Source of the DNA: Candidatus Anaerotruncus excrementipullorum
GTDB lineage: Bacteria; Bacillota; Clostridia; Oscillospirales; Ruminococcaceae
Assembly (NCBI GenBank): GCA_019114825.1
Contig: DXES01000033.1
Coordinates: 1-39,747, forward strand
Direction: 5' to 3'
DNA: 39,747 nt
Positions 11,851 through 19,277 of this stretch are shown here, piece after piece. A program made the translations under genes and the position numbers. The notes below the pieces were generated by a model. The model made no database searches, had not been told where the DNA came from, and saw only the letters and a program-made list of their open reading frames with translations. Position 1 is the stretch's first letter, and each line of letters begins with the position of its first letter.

Positions 11851-12210
11851 TCAGTTGCCCTCGGTCTTCATGGCGTCCACAAAGACGTTGACTTTGGCGA
11901 CCTCCAGGTTGGTGGCCTGCTCCACCGTATAGCGCACCTTGTTGACAATGCTCTTGACCACCACCGCAATGTTCACGCCGTAGAGCACCGCGATGTGCAG
12001 GTCGATCACCAGCTGTTCCCCGGCAGTGCGCACCCGCACCCCCTGGTCCAGCCGGTTGCGGTTGCCCTGCAGGGCCGCCGCAATCCCTTCCGCCCGGGAG
12101 CTGATCATCCCCGCCACACCGAAGCATTCGGTGGCGGCCTTCCCCACCAGGTTGCTGAAATATTCCTGGGAAATTTCAATGGACCCGTATTGGTTTTCCA
12201 AATTGATCAA
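11851..12210 (-). CDS. Asp23/Gls24 family envelope-stress protein (YloU-like)
   Basis: A 119-residue member of the Asp23/Gls24 family, cytoplasmic proteins thought to sit at the membrane and linked to envelope stress. The pattern GSIEISQEYFSNLVGKAATECFGV followed by VDLHI-like and KVRYTVEQATNLEV segments is typical. I chose TTG at 12210 since AAGGGAGG lies eight nt upstream; upstream in-frame codons would run into the terminator of the preceding gene. It stands 43 nt before fakA, as in many Firmicutes. No clear promoter is seen in the short gap after the upstream terminator. Confidence 0.9.
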   Translation of the reverse strand: MINLENQYGSIEISQEYFSNLVGKAATECFGVAGMISSRAEGIAAALQGNRNRLDQGVRVRTAGEQLVIDLHIAVLYGVNIAVVVKSIVNKVRYTVEQATNLEVAKVNVFVDAMKTEGN

Positions 12211-12237
12211 CGCGATAACCTCCCTTGATCCTATAGT

Positions 12238-12257
12238 AAAACGGGGCACCGCCCCGT
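12238..12257 (-). terminator. Terminator after the peptide-binding lipoprotein gene
   Basis: Arms ACGGGGC and GCCCCGT with a short loop, followed on the minus strand by TTTT. It lies 6 nt after the stop of the binding-protein gene and just before asp23. Confidence 0.75.
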
Positions 12258-12263
12258 GCGGCA

Positions 12264-13802
12264 TCACCAATCGGTTATATTATAAAAAATATCCTGCGAG
12301 GTTGCAACCATTTCCGATGGAAAAGTCAAATTGGAGGAGACGAGCCCCGTGCGGAAGACCAGGGGGATCAACGGCTGCACCTCCTGGAAGCGGGCGCAAA
12401 GCCCCACAATCCCCTGGCCGGTGGCCCGGTAGTTGGCCTCCAATTCCGCCAGCTCCTGGTCGTAGGGGGTACCAAAATCCAACGAGCCGCCGGAAAGCAG
12501 CATGGAGAAGTCCCAGTTGGGCAGCAGCCGTACCTCCCCGATGTACAGGTCGTAATCATGGGCCGCCAGGCTGGCCTGATACTGCTCAAACGGCTGGGAG
12601 ACCACTTCAATCTCCACCCCCAGCTGGCGCAGCTGCTCGGCAATCAGGGTGGCGGCGGCGTTACGGCTGGCGTTTTCGCTGTTCACCAGCAGCTCCAGCT
12701 GGACCGGCTGGCCATACCGCAGCCGGTAACCCCGGCTGTCGGTCTCCTCCAAGCCCAGCGCATCCAGAATCCGGTCCGCCTGGGCCAGCTGCCGGGGGGT
12801 GGACTGGTCGGTTCCGGCCAGCCGCCAAAAGTCCGGGTGGAAGGGATAGAGGGTCCCCCGGGCGCGGGTCACATATGCCTTGGCCACCAGCTCATCCCGG
12901 TGAAGGGCTTTAGAGAGGGCCTGGCGGAATTCCGGCTGGGCCAGCAGGCCGCTCTGGCCGTTGATCCCCAGGTAGACCAGATCGGTGAGGGGGACCTGGA
13001 GGTTCACCGGTGCAGAACCGGACATGTCGTTGTCCGGCCGCTCTGAATAGGCCAGGTCGATATCGCCGGTGCGCAGATTAAAGCTCAGGGTATCCGGGTC
13101 GCTGGATTGGACCAGGTAGATCCGCTGGACATGCTGGATCTCCTTCCAATAGAGGGGATTGGCGGAGAGGGTCACCCCGTTTTCCCAGGTGCCGCTCACA
13201 TAGTATTTGCTGACGCCGGTGGGGAAGTCCTCCCCTGCGGTGCCATATTTGACAACCGGGAAGTTGAGCAGGGCGGCAAAGTCCGCATCTGCGCGCCCCA
13301 GTTGGATGAGCACCCGCCCCTCCCCATCCACCGAGGCGGAGACCGCGTTCTCCAGCGCCGTAGCCCAGTTGGTCTGGGACTGCTTGGCGGTATTCAGCGA
13401 ATAGATCACGTCCTCGCCGGTGACATAGGTGCCATCGGAAAATTGGACATTGTGCTTCAGGATGACCGTGCAGAGGGTGCCCTCCACCGTGATCTGCTCG
13501 GCCAGCAGGTTTTCCGGCAAAAAATCCGGCCCCAGGTGGGTCAGCCCATCATAGAGCAACGGCGCCAGCTCCCGGTTGATCTGGGTCTGGGCCAGGTAGG
13601 GGTTCAGGGAATCGGCGGCGCTGTAGGCCAGGCGGATCTGGTTGGCCGCCTGGCGGGGGGGCTCCTCCGGCTCAGCTGCCGCAGAGGAGCTGGAGGAGCT
13701 CTGGCTGGCCACCTCCAGCTGCTGGTCGCTCAGCCCGGCGCCGGGTGTGCAGCCCCCCAGCACCATCACCGCCGCCGCCAGCGCAAGTATCCTTCTTTTC
13801 AT
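12264..13802 (-). CDS. Solute-binding lipoprotein of the oligopeptide/nickel family (SBP_bac_5)
   Basis: A 512-residue extracellular binding protein. The signal peptide MKRRILALAAAVMVLGGC carries a lipobox (LGGC, Cys18), followed by a Ser-rich linker. The mature part has the family order: LAYSAADSLNPY, LLYDGLTHLGPDF, an acceptor-loop region VILKHNVQFSDGTYVTGEDV, and a C-terminal lobe with LVNSENASRNAAATLIAEQLRQLG. It would deliver peptides or similar solutes to an ABC permease, but no permease or ATPase is adjacent, so it must work with a transporter elsewhere or act as a receptor. It has its own promoter and terminator, so it is a single-gene unit. Confidence 0.9.
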   Translation of the reverse strand: MKRRILALAAAVMVLGGCTPGAGLSDQQLEVASQSSSSSSAAAEPEEPPRQAANQIRLAYSAADSLNPYLAQTQINRELAPLLYDGLTHLGPDFLPENLLAEQITVEGTLCTVILKHNVQFSDGTYVTGEDVIYSLNTAKQSQTNWATALENAVSASVDGEGRVLIQLGRADADFAALLNFPVVKYGTAGEDFPTGVSKYYVSGTWENGVTLSANPLYWKEIQHVQRIYLVQSSDPDTLSFNLRTGDIDLAYSERPDNDMSGSAPVNLQVPLTDLVYLGINGQSGLLAQPEFRQALSKALHRDELVAKAYVTRARGTLYPFHPDFWRLAGTDQSTPRQLAQADRILDALGLEETDSRGYRLRYGQPVQLELLVNSENASRNAAATLIAEQLRQLGVEIEVVSQPFEQYQASLAAHDYDLYIGEVRLLPNWDFSMLLSGGSLDFGTPYDQELAELEANYRATGQGIVGLCARFQEVQPLIPLVFRTGLVSSNLTFPSEMVATSQDIFYNITDW

Positions 13803-13849
13803 CCGTTCACCCCATCCCCCTGGGCCGCCGGGCGGCCTGTTCTATCTCC

Positions 13850-13878
13850 AGTATACCCTGGAATCCCTGGAAATTCAA
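13850..13878 (-). promoter_or_regulatory. Promoter of the peptide-binding lipoprotein gene
   Basis: A -35 TTGAAT (13873-13878), 17-bp spacer and -10 TATACT (13850-13855) lie about 50 bp before the ATG. Confidence 0.75.
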
Positions 13879-13909
13879 TGCAAGTTTATGAACAGCCGGG
13901 CCGCAGGGC

Positions 13910-13953
13910 AAAAAAAGGCGCAGGCTCTGCGCAACTGTGCAGAGCCTGCGCCT
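13910..13953 (-). terminator. Intrinsic terminator after ymdB
   Basis: A 15-bp stem (AGGCGCAGGCTCTGC pairing with GCAGAGCCTGCGCCT) is followed on the minus strand by a run of seven T, 13 nt after the ymdB stop. Confidence 0.93.
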
Positions 13954-13965
13954 GGGGCGGTTCCC

Positions 13966-14739
13966 CTATGCCGGAACAACCACCCGGCTGATCCGCTCCA
14001 CCCGACCGGGACGGCCTCCAAACTCCAACAGCACCCCGTGCAGCTCCACCGCCTCCGGGTCGTTGACAAACCGGGTGGGCAGGCCGGTGCGCAGCCGCTC
14101 CACCGCCCGCTCCCGGCTGACCCCCAAAACCGAATCCCGTCCGCCGCACATGCCCGCATCTGTGATGTAGGCAGTGCCCTGGGGCAGCAGCCGCTCATCC
14201 GCCGTCTGTACATGGGTGTGGGTACCCACCACCGCCGAGACCCGCCCATCCAAATAGAACCCCAGGGCCAATTTCTCCGCAGTGGCCTCCGCATGGAAGT
14301 CCACCAGGATATTGGGGCAGCTGATTTTGGGCAACAGCTGGTCCATGCAGTCAAAGGGGTTCCCCCCTGCCTGGTCCAGATACACCCGCCCTTGTAGGTT
14401 CACCACCGCCAGCGGGAAGCTGGGCAGGTCGTAGAGGTACCAGCCCGCCCCCGGCGCAGAGGGGTGATAGTTGGCTGGGCGGATCACCTGGGGATGGGTA
14501 TCCAGATAGTCATAGATCTCCCGGCGGCGCAGGCCGTGGTTGCCGGTGGTGATCACATCCACGCCGCTGTCCAGCAGATGGTTGGCGCTGTGGGGGGTGA
14601 TGCCGTTGCCCTCGGCGGAGTTTTCCCCGTTGACCACAACAACCCCTGCCGAAAGTTCCCGCTTTAGCCGGGGCAGCTCCCGGCGCAGCTTGTCACAGCC
14701 CGCCTGGCCCACCACGTCCCCAAAAAACAACACATTCAT
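13966..14739 (-). CDS. ymdB: YmdB-type metallophosphoesterase (2',3'-cyclic-nucleotide phosphodiesterase family)
   Basis: A 257-residue binuclear-metal phosphodiesterase. Motifs: NVLFFGDVVGQAG at the start, VNGENSAEGNGI, TTGNHGLRRREIYDYL, VDFHAEATAEKLALG and VVGTHTHVQTADERLLP. In Bacillus the homologue hydrolyses cyclic nucleotides and affects the biofilm/motility choice; the same role here is inference. The metal-site loop after GNH reads GLRRREI where many relatives have a Trp-Asp pair. The start at 14739 is set by GGGAGGAAATGGA; the longer reading frame would begin inside the terminator of the upstream transporter operon. Single gene with its own terminator. Confidence 0.92.
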   Translation of the reverse strand: MNVLFFGDVVGQAGCDKLRRELPRLKRELSAGVVVVNGENSAEGNGITPHSANHLLDSGVDVITTGNHGLRRREIYDYLDTHPQVIRPANYHPSAPGAGWYLYDLPSFPLAVVNLQGRVYLDQAGGNPFDCMDQLLPKISCPNILVDFHAEATAEKLALGFYLDGRVSAVVGTHTHVQTADERLLPQGTAYITDAGMCGGRDSVLGVSRERAVERLRTGLPTRFVNDPEAVELHGVLLEFGGRPGRVERISRVVVPA

Positions 14740-14760
14740 TCCATTTCCTCCCACAGCAGC

Positions 14761-14784
14761 AAAAGACACGGCTCCCGCCATGTC
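14761..14784 (-). terminator. Terminator after the amino-acid ABC operon
   Basis: Arms GACATGGC and GCCGTGTC pair with one G-U, then TTTT on the minus strand, about 30 nt after the ATPase stop. Confidence 0.6.
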
Positions 14785-14814
14785 CTTTTGCTGAAACATC
14801 TTCTCTTTTCTTTT

Positions 14815-15537
14815 TCACAGCACCTTGGACAAAAAGTCCTGCAGGCGCGGATTTTTGGGGTTGCCAAAGAATTCCGCCGGGGGATTCTGCTCCAAGATCT
14901 GCCCCTCATCCATAAACAGCACCCGGGTGCCCACCTCCCGGGCAAAGCCCATCTCGTGGGTGACCACCACCATGGTCATGCCATCCTCCGCCAGCTGGCG
15001 CATGAGGCTCAGCACCTCCCCCACCATCTCCGGGTCCAGGGCAGAGGTGGGTTCGTCAAACAGCATCACGTCCGGGTTCATGGCCAGCGCCCGCACAATG
15101 GCGATCCGCTGCTGCTGGCCGCCGGACAGCTGGGAGGGGTAGGAGGACGCCTTGTCCGCCAGGCCGATCCGGTCCAGCAGCTGGTGGGCCCGGTCTTTGG
15201 CATCCGTGGGGCTGAGCACCTTCAGCTTCACCGGCGCCAGGGTGATGTTCTCCTCCACCGTCAGGTGGGCGAAGAGGTTGAACTGTTGGAACACCATGCC
15301 CATCTTTTGGCGGAGCTTGTTGATGTCGCACCGCTTATCCAGGATGTTCTGCCCCTCGAACCAGATCTCCCCGGAGGTGGGCTCCTCCAGGCGGTTGAGG
15401 CAGCGCAGGAAGGTGGATTTTCCCGAGCCGGAGGGCCCGATGATGACCACCTTCTCCCCCTTATGGATCGTCTCGGTGATCCCCTTGAGCACCTGGAGGT
15501 TCTTGAAGGATTTTTGCAGATTCTTAACCTCGATCAC
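14815..15537 (-). CDS. Polar amino-acid ABC transporter, ATP-binding protein (GlnQ/HisP type)
   Basis: A 240-residue nucleotide-binding subunit. Walker [11 protein letters not shown]-loop [13 protein letters not shown], signature LSGGQQQR, Walker [13 protein letters not shown] and switch [10 protein letters not shown] are all intact and typical of the glutamine/histidine subfamily. It drives import by the permease encoded just upstream. I chose GTG at 15537, preceded by AAAGGAGG and giving [11 protein letters not shown]; this start overlaps the permease stop by 14 nt, so translation is coupled. Last gene of the binding protein-permease-ATPase operon. Confidence 0.96.
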   Translation of the reverse strand: MIEVKNLQKSFKNLQVLKGITETIHKGEKVVIIGPSGSGKSTFLRCLNRLEEPTSGEIWFEGQNILDKRCDINKLRQKMGMVFQQFNLFAHLTVEENITLAPVKLKVLSPTDAKDRAHQLLDRIGLADKASSYPSQLSGGQQQRIAIVRALAMNPDVMLFDEPTSALDPEMVGEVLSLMRQLAEDGMTMVVVTHEMGFAREVGTRVLFMDEGQILEQNPPAEFFGNPKNPRLQDFLSKVL

Positions 15538-16213
15538 TGCGCGCCAGCCTCCTTTCCAAACGGGCAAATAGATGGGAAAGCCCCAGTGTCAGGCACAGGT
15601 AGATGACCGCGGCCGCCAACAGCGGCACCCAGGCGTTGAAGGTGGCGTTGCGGATCATGTCGCTGGCCTTGGTCAGGTCCACCAGAGCGATGTAGCTGGC
15701 CACGGCGGTCTCCTTGATGAGCACCACGAACTCGTTGGTATAGGTGGGCAGCACCGCCTTTACCGCCTGGGGGATCACGATCAGGTACATGGTCTGGGTT
15801 TTATTGAGGCCCAGGGAGCGCCCGGCCTCCTTCTGGCCCAGGGGCACCCCCTGGATGCCCGCCCGGAAGATCTCTGCGCAGTAGGCCCCGGAGTTCACGC
15901 CGAAACTGATGGTGGCAATCATCAGCTTGGGCATATCCACCGGCGCAAAGATGATGAAGTTGAAGATCATCAGCTGGGTCACCATGGGGATGCCGCGGAT
16001 CACCGTGACATAGACCTTGGCGATCCCTTGGAGCAGGCGGTTGTCCGAAACCCGCATCAGGGCCATCACGACGCCGATGACGGTGCCGATCAAAATCGCC
16101 CCCAGGGCGATGAGCAGCGTATTGCCCAGGCCTTGGAGCAGCAGCAGCCACCGGTCCTTGGCAACCAGGTTCTGATAGAGCGCTTGTGTCAGGGAAACCA
16201 AAAATTCCGGCAT
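15524..16213 (-). CDS. Polar amino-acid ABC transporter, permease (GlnP/HisM type)
   Basis: A 229-residue inner-membrane permease with about five membrane helices. The family EAA loop is [28 protein letters not shown] (about residues 110-137), and [20 protein letters not shown] forms an early helix. Only one permease is present, so it should act as a homodimer. The ATG at 16213 has GGAGGG seven nt upstream; the reading frame upstream of it is non-coding. It takes its ligand from the permuted binding protein encoded 72 nt upstream. Substrate class inferred as polar or basic amino acids. Confidence 0.95.
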   Translation of the reverse strand: MPEFLVSLTQALYQNLVAKDRWLLLLQGLGNTLLIALGAILIGTVIGVVMALMRVSDNRLLQGIAKVYVTVIRGIPMVTQLMIFNFIIFAPVDMPKLMIATISFGVNSGAYCAEIFRAGIQGVPLGQKEAGRSLGLNKTQTMYLIVIPQAVKAVLPTYTNEFVVLIKETAVASYIALVDLTKASDMIRNATFNAWVPLLAAAVIYLCLTLGLSHLFARLERRLARSDRG

Positions 16214-16285
16214 CTCAAACCCTCCGTATAGAAAACGCGGGGCGGGACCAGCGGTCCCACCCTGCGCTTCCAAAAATTCTGTCGC

Positions 16286-17152
16286 TTACTTCTTGAGGAT
16301 GACAACCTGCTTGGAAGAATAGTAGGGGTCGGAGAAGTCCACGCTCTGGCGGCGCTCCTCGGTGGCGGTCATGCCGGCGGCCACAAAGTCCACCACGCCG
16401 GTGTCCAGGGCGGACAGCAGGCTATCGAACGCCATGTCCTCCACCTGCAGCTGGCGGCCCATATCCAGGGCGATCTGCTCGGACATGGAGATATCGAAGC
16501 CCACGACCTCGGTGCCCTCGGCATACTCAAAGGGCTTGAAGGCGGCGTTGGTGCCCATCTTGATCACTTCGCCCTCGGTGGCCACCTTCTCGGGGATCAC
16601 GATGGCGTCGTCGCCCTCGGCGGGCATGAAGGCGTTCACCAGAGCCTCATAGGTGCCATCCTCCTGCATCCGCTGGATGGTGGCGTTGATCGACTCCAGC
16701 AGCTCGGTATTGCCCTTCTTCACGGCGATGGCATACTCCTCGGTGGCCAGATCCAGGTCCAGGATGGTCAGGTCGTCGTTCTGGGCGACAATCGACTGAG
16801 CCGGCAGCTCATCCAGAACCACCGCGTCCAGCTTGCCGTTCTTCAGATCCAGGGCGGCATCCATGCCGGACTTGTAGCTGCCCAGCTCGGCGTCGGGGTA
16901 GTTCTCCTGCACAAAAATCTCCCCGGTGGTGCCCGCCTGGACGCCGATGCGCTTGTCGGCCAGGTCGTCGGCGGTGGTGATGGCGCCGGACGCCTCCTCA
17001 CCCTCGGCGGCCTCGCTGGCGGCTTCCTCCGCGGCGGAGGAGGCGGGGGCGGCGGAAGAGGTCTCCGCCTCGGAGCTGGTGGAAGAGCCGCCGCAGGCGG
17101 CCATGGAAAGCATCATGGTGGCGGCAAGCGCCAAAGCTACGAATTTCTTCAT
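16286..17152 (-). CDS. Circularly permuted amino-acid-binding lipoprotein (SBP_bac_3 family)
   Basis: A 288-residue lipoprotein: signal peptide with lipobox MAAC (Cys20), then a Ser/Ala/Glu-rich linker to about residue 57. The binding domain is in swapped order. Residues 58-176 (ITTADDLADKRIGVQAGTTG ... EDGTYEALVNAF) match the second half of a GlnH/FliY-type protein. Residues 197-288 (VIKMGTNAAFKPFEYAEG ... SVDFSDPYYSSKQVVILKK) match the first half, and the protein ends there. A linker at 177-196 joins the old C- and N-termini. All parts are present once, so this is a permutation, not a duplication. The ATG at 17152 has GGAGG eight nt upstream. First gene of the operon, with a strong promoter. 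Confidence 0.93.
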   Translation of the reverse strand: MKKFVALALAATMMLSMAACGGSSTSSEAETSSAAPASSAAEEAASEAAEGEEASGAITTADDLADKRIGVQAGTTGEIFVQENYPDAELGSYKSGMDAALDLKNGKLDAVVLDELPAQSIVAQNDDLTILDLDLATEEYAIAVKKGNTELLESINATIQRMQEDGTYEALVNAFMPAEGDDAIVIPEKVATEGEVIKMGTNAAFKPFEYAEGTEVVGFDISMSEQIALDMGRQLQVEDMAFDSLLSALDTGVVDFVAAGMTATEERRQSVDFSDPYYSSKQVVILKK

Positions 17153-17205
17153 ATTCATTTCCTCCAAATCCAGCAGGTTTCCGTCCTGCTGCATATTTCC
17201 TCATC

Positions 17206-17233
17206 ATTATACAACAGTATCTGGATATTTCAA
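17206..17233 (-). promoter_or_regulatory. Promoter of the amino-acid ABC operon
   Basis: A -35 TTGAAA (17228-17233), 16-bp spacer and perfect -10 TATAAT (17206-17211) lie about 55 bp before the binding-protein ATG. Confidence 0.85.
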
Positions 17234-17273
17234 GGGGAAATATGAAAAAATATTCACTTTATAAAATCTTTAT

Positions 17274-18152
17274 CTATTTTTCACAGCTTCCACAGGGAAA
17301 AGTCAGAAGCTTTTGCATATCTTGGGGCAGCGGCGCCTCCACGGCCACCCACTTTTTGGAAACCGGATGGACGAAAGCCGCCTTGGCGCAGTGGAGCGCC
17401 TGGCGCTGGAGCCGCCCGGTGGGGCCGCCGTAGAGGGCGTCCCCCAGCAGCGGATGCCCCAGATGGGCCAGATGCACACGGATCTGGTGAGTGCGCCCCG
17501 TCTCCAGCCAGCAGCGCACCAGGCTGTACTCCCCCAGATCCTCCAGCATCTCATAGTGGGTCACCGCCGGTTTCCCGTCCGCCAGCACCTGCCGGTGGGG
17601 ATCCGCCCGGGAGAGCTGCCCGATGGGGGCGTTGATCACGCCGCTGGGGGGCTGGGGCGCCCCGGCGCACAGGGCCAAATAGGTCTTTTCCACCCGCCCG
17701 GTGAGGGCTGCGGCGGCAAAGGCATTCTTGGCGATCACCACCGCGCCGGAGGTGTCCTTGTCCAGCCGGCCAATCGACCGGCAGGGGACCCCGCACCGGC
17801 GGGCAAACACGTTGGCCAGGGTGTCCTGCTGGAGGGTCTTGGCCTGGTGGCAGGCCATACCCGCCGGCTTGTTGTAGACGATCAGGTCCGCATCCTCATA
17901 GAGCACCGGCACCTCCAGGGCGCTCTGCTGGGCCTGCCAGGGGGCGTCCCAGAGGGTGATGGAGACCACATCCCCCGGCTTGAGCCGGTCGATCACCCGG
18001 GCATGGACGCCGTTGAGCAGGATGCCCTCCGGCTTGGTCTTTAGGGAGCGGACCAACCCGTAGGAGCAGCCCGCCTCCCCCCGCAAAAAGTGCAGCAGCT
18101 TGCGCCCGGCATAGCTGTCGGGCACCTGATAGTCGATCCGGCGGGGGGTCAA
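17274..18152 (-). CDS. RluA/RluD-family 23S rRNA pseudouridine synthase
   Basis: A 292-residue RNA-modifying enzyme. An S4-like N-terminal domain (about 15-65, with LLHFLRGEAGCSYGLVRSLK) precedes the synthase domain with catalytic Asp131 in GRLDKDTSG, the HYEMLEDLGEYSLVRCWLETGRTHQIRVHLAHLGHPLLGD block and VHPVSKKW. It isomerises uridines in 23S rRNA. I chose TTG at 18152, which overlaps the previous stop as TTGA; the longer frame would read through the whole upstream small gene. Coupled to the one-TM protein and GNAT genes. The exact target uridine cannot be told. Confidence 0.92.
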   Translation of the reverse strand: MTPRRIDYQVPDSYAGRKLLHFLRGEAGCSYGLVRSLKTKPEGILLNGVHARVIDRLKPGDVVSITLWDAPWQAQQSALEVPVLYEDADLIVYNKPAGMACHQAKTLQQDTLANVFARRCGVPCRSIGRLDKDTSGAVVIAKNAFAAAALTGRVEKTYLALCAGAPQPPSGVINAPIGQLSRADPHRQVLADGKPAVTHYEMLEDLGEYSLVRCWLETGRTHQIRVHLAHLGHPLLGDALYGGPTGRLQRQALHCAKAAFVHPVSKKWVAVEAPLPQDMQKLLTFPCGSCEK

Positions 18153-18331
18153 ACCTCCTCGCCGTCCTGGTCGTCCTCTGCCCAGCAGCCGTCGGCGGGC
18201 AGGTTCCCATAGCGGTTGCCGCTGTAGTTGCCGCAGTAGATCCCCTTTTTGATGGGCGCCAGCAAAAAGCCCAGGATCACGCCTGCGAACAGGCAGGCAG
18301 CCGCCAAAAGCCACTTTTCAGAAATTTTCAT
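18149..18331 (-). CDS. Small single-pass membrane protein, function unknown
   Basis: A 60-residue protein: a short basic N-terminus, one membrane helix (about 8-25, LLAAACLFAGVILGFLLAP), then a Gly/Tyr/Asn-rich stretch with IYCGNYSGNRYGN and an acidic tail. The helix-plus-basic-patch outline resembles YtxH-like proteins, but the match is only general. ATG with AAGGAAGGG upstream. It overlaps the GNAT stop by 14 nt and the RluA start by 4 nt, so it is translated as part of that operon. That tight packing is the main reason to believe it is real. Confidence 0.75.
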   Translation of the reverse strand: MKISEKWLLAAACLFAGVILGFLLAPIKKGIYCGNYSGNRYGNLPADGCWAEDDQDGEEV

Positions 18332-18881
18332 CGAAAGTCCCTTCCTTTCTCTGCCGCGCCTGGTAAGCCGCGGCGGTCAACCGGTAGATCCGGTGGGGCA
18401 GCGGCCTGCCCCGGTACCACTTATCGAATAGTCCCTCCGGCTCCATGCCCAGGGCCTGGGCCACCCGGATGGAGGCCAGGTTTTCCGGGCGGATGTCCGC
18501 CGCCACCTGGGGTTCCCCCAATTCCCGGAAGGCGTAGTCCAGGCAGGCGGCAGCCCCCTCCCGGGCCAGCCCCCTGCCCCACCGGTCCCGGCGCAGGATA
18601 TAGCCCAAACAGACGGCAACCTCCCCCGGTAGCTGTTCCCGGGCCAGGCCGATGGAGCCCACCAGCTCCCCGGTCTGCCGCTCCACCGCCGCCAGGTAGC
18701 CCATCCCCTCCTGGGCGTAGCGCCGCCGGCTGCGGCTGATCCACCCGGCGACCTCCTCGTCCGAAAAGCCGTGCTCCCAGGCGTACATCACCTGGGGATC
18801 CCCCAGGGTCTGCCGGAGGGCGGCCAGGTCCTCTGGCACAAACGGCCGCAGCAGCAGCCGCGGCGTCTCCAACTGGATCAT
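18318..18881 (-). CDS. GNAT N-acetyltransferase (RimJ/RimL-like)
   Basis: A 187-residue acetyl-CoA-dependent transferase of the Acetyltransf_3 type. Starts MIQLETPRLLLRPFVPEDLAAL, has the acceptor-side strand GYLAAVERQTGELVGSIGL, the CoA-binding loop DRWGRGLAREGAAA and the ending NLASIRVAQALGMEPEG, all standard for the group. The ATG at 18881 has AGGAGGGG upstream; the longer frame runs into the rpmE terminator. It opens the GNAT-small membrane protein-RluA unit. Targets may be ribosomal protein N-termini or small amines; not decidable here. Confidence 0.88.
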   Translation of the reverse strand: MIQLETPRLLLRPFVPEDLAALRQTLGDPQVMYAWEHGFSDEEVAGWISRSRRRYAQEGMGYLAAVERQTGELVGSIGLAREQLPGEVAVCLGYILRRDRWGRGLAREGAAACLDYAFRELGEPQVAADIRPENLASIRVAQALGMEPEGLFDKWYRGRPLPHRIYRLTAAAYQARQRKEGTFDENF

Positions 18882-18897
18882 AGGCCCCTCCTGATAC

Positions 18898-18934
18898 AAA
18901 AACACAGCCGCAAAAGAACTTCTGCGGCTGTGTG
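18898..18934 (-). terminator. Intrinsic terminator after rpmE
   Basis: Minus-strand stem ACACAGCCGCA/TGCGGCTGTGT followed by TTTT, about 20 nt after the rpmE stop. Confidence 0.85.
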
Positions 18935-18955
18935 TCTTGTAGATCTTTCCGGCAA

Positions 18956-19156
18956 TTACTTCATGCCAAAACGCTTCTTGAACCGGTCCACGCGGCCGCC
19001 GGTGTCCACCAGCTTCTGCCGGCCGGTAAAGAACGGATGGCACTTGGAGCAAATCTCAACGCGGATATTCTCCTTGGTAGACCGAGTATGGATGACCTCA
19101 CCGCAGGCACAGGTGATGGTGGTATCCACATACTTCGGATGGATTCCTTCTTTCAC
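18956..19156 (-). CDS. rpmE: Ribosomal protein L31, zinc-binding (C+) type
   Basis: A 66-residue 50S protein, [13 protein letters not shown] at the start. Cys16, Cys18, Cys36 and Cys39 form the zinc site of the C+ form, followed by HPFFTGRQK. The GTG at 19156 is preferred to one three codons upstream because AGAGG sits eight nt before it and it gives the canonical MKEGIHP start. A clear promoter and terminator make it a single-gene unit. No zinc-independent paralogue is in the window. Confidence 0.97.
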   Translation of the reverse strand: MKEGIHPKYVDTTITCACGEVIHTRSTKENIRVEICSKCHPFFTGRQKLVDTGGRVDRFKKRFGMK

Positions 19157-19209
19157 TTGTTTCACCTCTTTCTGGCATCGGCTCTAGATGCCATAGTTGT
19201 AACGGAAGT

Positions 19210-19238
19210 ATGATACCACACTTCGTACAGAAAAGCAA
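19210..19238 (-). promoter_or_regulatory. Promoter of rpmE
   Basis: A -35 TTGCTT (19233-19238), 17-bp spacer and -10 TATCAT (19210-19215). Confidence 0.75.
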
Positions 19239-19277
19239 GAGAAAATTTTTCTATTTTGCCGGTTTTCCAAGCGGTTT

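Noticed and set aside
16286-17152. Two tandem binding domains or a fusion instead of a permutation
   Set aside because: Each half-domain occurs only once and the total length equals one binding domain plus linkers.
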